Assembly (NCBI GenBank): GCA_937967285.1
Contig: CALBSU010000735.1
Coordinates: 1-14,397, forward strand
Length of the DNA stretch: 14,397 nucleotides
Origin: an uncultured Acidobacteriota bacterium
GTDB taxonomy: Bacteria > Acidobacteriota > Blastocatellia > RBC074
Direction: 5' to 3'
Part shown: positions 8,686-14,397 of the stretch, piece by piece
How positions within the stretch are numbered: the stretch's first letter is position 1
Layout: every line of letters begins with the position of its first letter
Position numbers and translations under genes: made by a program
Notes under the pieces: model-generated
What the model was told of the DNA's origin: nothing
Databases searched by the model: none
What the model saw: the letters and a program-made list of their open reading frames with translations, nothing else

Positions 8686-10108
8686 CTCAAGTCGGATCAT
8701 GTTGATTGTACTGATGCTGACGGCCGGAGTCGCCTTTGCGCAGGAGACCGGGCGAAGAGACGCTCCGATTCAGATCAACGGGACTTTCCCGAATATCGCC
8801 ATCGTGGCGGGGCACGAGAACCGCAGTGAAGCTGGTATCGGCGCTCTGCTGCCGTGGGCCGACAGGCTCTGGTTCGTCGCCTATGTCGCTCACAAGCGCG
8901 GCGAGGGCACTGGGCTCTACTGGATCGATGAGAAGATGGAGCTGCACAAACACCCGGCGAGCGTCGTCGGCACATTCACCAATCGTTATATCCACAATCC
9001 GTCGAATCTGGCATTTCTCGGACCTCATGTGATCGATACCAGGGGAGATGTGCGGACAATCGAAGCTCTGAAGGATTATCGCCTGACTTCGGTCGTCGAC
9101 CACCTGACCGATCCGCAGAACAAGGTCTATGTGCTGGCCATGGAGGGCGAGTTCTTCGAGGTTGACGTGCGTACGCTCGAAACCCGTCAACTCTTCGATC
9201 TGGTCAAGGAGTTGGGTATCAAGGGGCGGGTCCATTTCAAGGGGGCGTTTTCGGCCAACGGCCGCGTGGTAGTGGCGAACAACTCGTATTACGAGGCCGA
9301 TTATCTTGGGAAAGATGATTCGGGGCGGCTGGCGGAATGGGACGGGAAAAAGTGGACGATCCTCGAGCGCAAGCCTTTCGTCGAGGTCTCGGGCAAGCAC
9401 TGGGCGGCGGAGACATACGGCAGCCCGATCTTTGCTACCGGCTGGGACAGGGCTTCGGCGATCCTCAAGGTATTTGCCGCGGGGAAATGGCAGACCTACA
9501 GGTTGCCCAAGGGCGCGCAGACATTCGATCACGCGTGGAACACAGAATGGATGCGGATCAGGGACGCTCAGACGGAGCGATTCCTGATGGACCTGCACGG
9601 GATCTTTTACGAGCTTCCGGTCCAGATCTACGACGGCCGAATTCTGCCGATCCGACCGATCAGCAGCCATCTGCGGATCGTGCCGGATTTCTGTTACTGG
9701 CGCGGGCTTTTCGTCATGGGAGGCGACCAGAGCGACCGGTCGTTCGGTCAGCCTCAGAGCGGTCTCTGGTTCGGACAGATCGACGATCTCTGGAAGATGG
9801 GCAAACCGGCCGGATGGGGAAGCGTCTGGGTCAGGGAAAATATCAGGGCGGGCTCGTCTTCCGATCCGTTCCTGATGACCGGATTCGACCGAAAGGTCCT
9901 GCATCTGAAGAACCATTCAAGCACGGACGCCGGCTTCAAACTCGAAGTCGATTTTCTCGGCGATGGGAGCTGGGAGGAGTATACGAACTTTTTTATTCCT
10001 CCAAACGGATACGTTCATCACGAGTTTCCCGCGGGTTTCAGCGCTCACTGGGTGCGTCTGACTCCCAGTCGTGACTGCATTGCGACGGCCACGTTCATCT
10101 ACAATTAA
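8678..10108 (+). CDS. Secreted protein of unknown function, possible beta-propeller
   Basis: I do not recognise the family. The frame is open further upstream (to 8546 or beyond), but that part lies over the oxidoreductase gene. The start chosen is ATG 8678, seven bases after GAGGTG and directly before a Sec signal peptide ([17 protein letters not shown], cleavage after AFA), giving 476 residues. The rest is rich in Trp, Tyr, Gly and short beta-strand-like runs ([72 protein letters not shown]), with W-D-G type turns as in propeller blades. The C-terminal about 90 residues look like a separate beta domain. No hydrolase motif is obvious. It overlaps the FAD oxidoreductase gene by 8 bp, so the two are almost certainly co-translated. 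A glycan-binding, lyase-like or oxidoreductase-partner role is possible but unproven. Confidence 0.75.
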   Translation: MHSSSRIMLIVLMLTAGVAFAQETGRRDAPIQINGTFPNIAIVAGHENRSEAGIGALLPWADRLWFVAYVAHKRGEGTGLYWIDEKMELHKHPASVVGTFTNRYIHNPSNLAFLGPHVIDTRGDVRTIEALKDYRLTSVVDHLTDPQNKVYVLAMEGEFFEVDVRTLETRQLFDLVKELGIKGRVHFKGAFSANGRVVVANNSYYEADYLGKDDSGRLAEWDGKKWTILERKPFVEVSGKHWAAETYGSPIFATGWDRASAILKVFAAGKWQTYRLPKGAQTFDHAWNTEWMRIRDAQTERFLMDLHGIFYELPVQIYDGRILPIRPISSHLRIVPDFCYWRGLFVMGGDQSDRSFGQPQSGLWFGQIDDLWKMGKPAGWGSVWVRENIRAGSSSDPFLMTGFDRKVLHLKNHSSTDAGFKLEVDFLGDGSWEEYTNFFIPPNGYVHHEFPAGFSAHWVRLTPSRDCIATATFIYN

Positions 10109-10131
10109 TGATGCGATAAATCTCCTGATCC

Positions 10132-10758
10132 ATGAACAGAGAACTGACGATCGGTACTATCGAAGAAGGGCGAATCATCGCCATTCTGCGCGGAGATTTC
10201 GACGGGCGCGAGGAGGAGATAGTCTCGGCGCTGGTCGACGGCGGCATCACTGCGGTCGAGGTGACGCTCAACTCGCCGGATGCGCTCAAGACGATCGACC
10301 GTCTGGCCCGAAGCTTCGGCTCGCGGATCGCCGTCGGCGCCGGGACAGTGCTGACGGTCGGAGAGGTCGTTCGAGCGGCAGGCGCGGGAGCGCGGTTCAT
10401 CGTCTCGCCTAATCGCGATACCCGTGTGATCGCTGAGACAAGGAGACTCAATCTGGTTTCGCTGCCGGGCTGTTTCACGCCCTCGGAGATCGTCGAGGCC
10501 CTCGACGCAGGCGCGGACGCGGTCAAGATCTTCCCCGTCGATACTCTCGGACCGGCCTACATCAAAGCGGTCCGAGCGCCGCTCGGCGCCGTCCGCATGG
10601 TTCCGACCGGCGGAGTTACTCCCGAAAAAGCCCGCGAATATTTCGATGCCGGCGCCTGGGCCGTCGGCGTCGGCTCGGAACTGCTGCGCCGGGAGTTCTG
10701 GTCCGGCCCCGATCTCGAGCCGCTCAGGCAACGGGCGGTAGAGTACCGTGAGCGATAG
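10132..10758 (+). CDS. dgoA: KDPG/KDPGal-type class I aldolase, best fit 2-dehydro-3-deoxy-6-phosphogalactonate aldolase
   Basis: Cytoplasmic Schiff-base aldolase that cleaves 2-keto-3-deoxy-6-phospho-aldonate to pyruvate and glyceraldehyde-3-phosphate. The family residues are present: Arg20 in AILRG, Glu43 in AVEVTLNSP, Thr72 in GAGTVL, and Schiff-base Lys132 in AVKIFP. The length, 208 residues, is standard. Three features favour the galactonate (DgoA) over the gluconate (Eda) branch as I remember those sequences: Asn47 (LNSP) where Eda has an Arg, SPN at 92-94 where Eda has SPG, and PGC at 112-114 where Eda has PGV. The neighbouring kinase gene (DgoK type), 26 bp downstream, agrees. A bifunctional KDPG/KHG aldolase (eda) remains possible. 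No clear ribosome site precedes the ATG. Its last codons and stop lie within a dispersed 15-bp repeat. Confidence 0.85.
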   Translation: MNRELTIGTIEEGRIIAILRGDFDGREEEIVSALVDGGITAVEVTLNSPDALKTIDRLARSFGSRIAVGAGTVLTVGEVVRAAGAGARFIVSPNRDTRVIAETRRLNLVSLPGCFTPSEIVEALDAGADAVKIFPVDTLGPAYIKAVRAPLGAVRMVPTGGVTPEKAREYFDAGAWAVGVGSELLRREFWSGPDLEPLRQRAVEYRER

Positions 10759-10765
10759 CGACCGG
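10751..10765 (+). repeat. Dispersed 15-mer, copy 2
   Basis: An exact match to 2890-2904. Here it supplies the final codons and TAG stop of the aldolase gene and runs into the short gap before the kinase. Confidence 0.5.
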
Positions 10766-10784
10766 GTAATGCTCAATTAATCAT

Positions 10785-11750
10785 ATGGAATCGTTGATCT
10801 GCATCGATGCCGGGACGACCAACACGCGTGTCTGGCTGACTGAGGGCGAGAGAATCCTCGCGCGGGCGCGGGCCGCCGTCGGAGTCAGCGATACCGCGCG
10901 CGACGGCTCGCCGGAGAAGTTGCATTCGGCGCTTCGCGATCTGATCGCCGAGGTCCGCGGATCATCGAATCATCATCCCGCCGCGGTCATCGCCGCCGGA
11001 ATGATCACCTCCTCGCTCGGACTGGCCGATGTTCCCCACCTCGAGGCGCCGGCGGGGCTTGAAGATATTGCACGGAACATTCAGTCTCGCTCCTTTCCGG
11101 AGATCACAGACCTGCCGGTGCTGCTCGTCCCGGGAGTCCGCACCGGCCCGAAGCCATGCGATCTCGAAACGGTCTCATCCGCCGATCTGATGCGCGGCGA
11201 GGAAACGCTCTGTCTCGGGCTCGTCGAATCAGGGATGCTGCATCCTCCCGGAGTCGTCCTCAACCTCGGCTCGCACTGGAAGATCATCAGGATAGATTCG
11301 ACGGGGCGTATCGCAGGCAGCCTGACATCGCTGGCCGGTGAGCTGATCCACGCCGCGCAGACGCGGACCATCCTCGCCAGCGCGCTGCCCGATCGCCGAC
11401 CGGAGGCGATCGATCGCGACTGGCTCGACGCCGGCATGCGCGAAGAGCGGCGATCAGGTCTTTCGCGGGCGCTCTTCTGCGTCAGGTTGCTTGAGCAGTC
11501 GGGGCAGGGCTCGCCTGATCAGCGGCTGTCATTTCTGATCGGCGCCTTCATCGCCTCGGAACTCGATGCGTTCAGTAAGAACCGCGTTATCACCTCCGAT
11601 ACTCCCGTCATCATCACCGGCGGAATGGCGCTCGCCGATGCCTGGGTTGCAGTTCTGGCGGAACATGGCATACGCGCAGTTGCGCTCGCCGACGATAGCG
11701 TCGAGCGGGCGCTGCTGGCAGGCCTCGGAGCCATCTTTGGAAAAGGCTGA
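10785..11750 (+). CDS. dgoK: 2-dehydro-3-deoxygalactonokinase, divergent
   Basis: ATP-dependent kinase of the DgoK family (ASKHA fold), phosphorylating 2-keto-3-deoxygalactonate to the substrate of the aldolase next door, in the De Ley-Doudoroff galactonate route. The N-terminal phosphate loop [14 protein letters not shown] (5-18) and [14 protein letters not shown] (about 67-80) are typical, as is the C-terminal [13 protein letters not shown]...LAGLGAIFG. The length, 321 residues, is near the family norm of about 290-330. The second phosphate block, normally LPGTHSKW, reads NLGSHWKI at about 160-167, and the following TGEL-type block reads LAGELIHAA. The residue order is kept but the motif is altered, so substrate choice may differ. 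A weak ribosome site lies 26 bp after the aldolase. I see no strong terminator after it. Confidence 0.85.
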   Translation: MESLICIDAGTTNTRVWLTEGERILARARAAVGVSDTARDGSPEKLHSALRDLIAEVRGSSNHHPAAVIAAGMITSSLGLADVPHLEAPAGLEDIARNIQSRSFPEITDLPVLLVPGVRTGPKPCDLETVSSADLMRGEETLCLGLVESGMLHPPGVVLNLGSHWKIIRIDSTGRIAGSLTSLAGELIHAAQTRTILASALPDRRPEAIDRDWLDAGMREERRSGLSRALFCVRLLEQSGQGSPDQRLSFLIGAFIASELDAFSKNRVITSDTPVIITGGMALADAWVAVLAEHGIRAVALADDSVERALLAGLGAIFGKG

Positions 11751-11752
11751 CC

Positions 11753-12097
11753 TGCTGCGCAAATTCAATCAGCTCCGCGATCCGGCACTCGACCGTCTCG
11801 AGTTTCGGTCCGATCCGCTCTTCGATCCGCCGAGCGAGATTGGCTCCGTTGTAGATGACGCAGATATCGTCCGGGTTGACGGCCTCATCGCGAATTCAGT
11901 TGACGATCTGATCGCCGATCGCGTCGATCTCCTGATCGATGGTCGGGAACTTGTGAAGCGACGGCCGGAAGCTTCGTCAGTTTGATCGAGTTGCGATACC
12001 CCTCGTCGATCGCACGCGCGGCTTCATCGAGCAGGCTCAACCCGTCGTCGGGGAACCGGATCTCGATCGGATACTGGGCGAAGATGTCGCTGGGCAT
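11753..12097 (-). pseudogene. Decayed helicase-like gene fragment (frameshift plus internal stop)
   Basis: No intact gene fills 11751-12204. On the - strand, protein-like sequence starts at 12097 ([40 protein letters not shown]). It jumps frame near 11975-11980 to [20 protein letters not shown], meets TGA at 11896-11898, and resumes as [20 protein letters not shown] and [20 protein letters not shown] up to the end of the kinase gene. LT-RSFRP followed by 'PDDICVIY' resembles motif IV and the region beyond it in superfamily 1 (UvrD-like) helicases, although the match is weak and from memory. It has no ends, so it is a remnant rather than a working gene. A chance antisense run is possible but the fit across two lesions argues for decay. 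Confidence 0.42.
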
Positions 12098-12107
12098 GTG
12101 AATTTTG

Positions 12108-12156
<49 letters not shown>

Positions 12157-12204
12157 CCACTCGCCATTTTCTAAGAAAAATGCGGTATTTTTGAGGTATA
12201 TCCA

Positions 12205-13298
<1,094 letters not shown>

Positions 13299-13305
13299 GG
13301 GACAT

Positions 13306-13947
<642 letters not shown>

Positions 13948-13951
13948 GGGG

Positions 13952-14397
<446 letters not shown>

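Noticed and set aside
7471..9916. Two 409-codon - strand open frames
   Set aside because: Antisense to the FAD oxidoreductase and the secreted protein. Composition is that of shadow frames.

Overview
The window looks like chromosomal DNA of a moderately GC-rich, Gram-negative-type bacterium. Three things point, without proof, to Acidobacteriota (Blastocatellia-like) or a similar environmental lineage: a string of twin-arginine (Tat)-type signal peptides on sugar oxidoreductases, a RAYT transposase carrying GAGCGCC-type repeats, and a Uma2 nuclease. There is no rRNA, tRNA or CRISPR array, and no plasmid or phage hallmark.

Region 1 (1-11750) is a carbohydrate-use cluster read on the + strand. 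It holds the 3' end of a sialate-O-acetylesterase-type SGNH esterase, then a Tat-signal TIM-barrel sugar isomerase/epimerase, a secreted serine beta-lactamase-like hydrolase, an ApbE-type FMN transferase, a Tat-signal Gfo/Idh/MocA oxidoreductase, a Tat-signal FAD oxidoreductase with a C-terminal jelly-roll-like tail, and an unknown secreted protein. It ends with a KDPGal-type aldolase and a 2-dehydro-3-deoxygalactonokinase. Short gaps and overlaps (4 bp at 5424-5427, 8 bp at 8678-8685) suggest co-transcription of at least large parts. A reasonable reading is that acylated or complex glycosides are de-acylated and oxidised in the periplasm, and the resulting galactonate-type acids are split in the cytoplasm to pyruvate and glyceraldehyde-3-phosphate. 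The last two genes, DgoK and DgoA types, are the firmest evidence for that end-point. No galactonate dehydratase, glycosidase or transporter is visible.

The cluster is interrupted at 961-1824 (- strand) by a REP-associated tyrosine transposase (RAYT). Its own coding sequence contains two copies, in inverted orientation, of a 15-bp tandem array, each ending in a perfect 8-bp-stem hairpin. Two other small repeats, a 14-bp tandem at 2839 and a dispersed 15-mer at 2890 and 10751, lie at gene ends.

Region 2 (11751-12204) has no intact gene. It holds a decayed - strand helicase-like fragment with a frameshift and a stop, followed by an AT-rich stretch with a 12-bp palindrome and a good sigma70-like promoter.

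Region 3 (12205-14397) starts with a tightly coupled pair, a winged-helix/TPR protein and a three-helix membrane protein, followed closely by a Uma2-family nuclease. The convergent 3' end of glmS (glucosamine-6-phosphate synthase, - strand) runs off the window. The wHTH-TPR/membrane pair and the unknown secreted protein at 8678-10108 are the least explained parts of the window.
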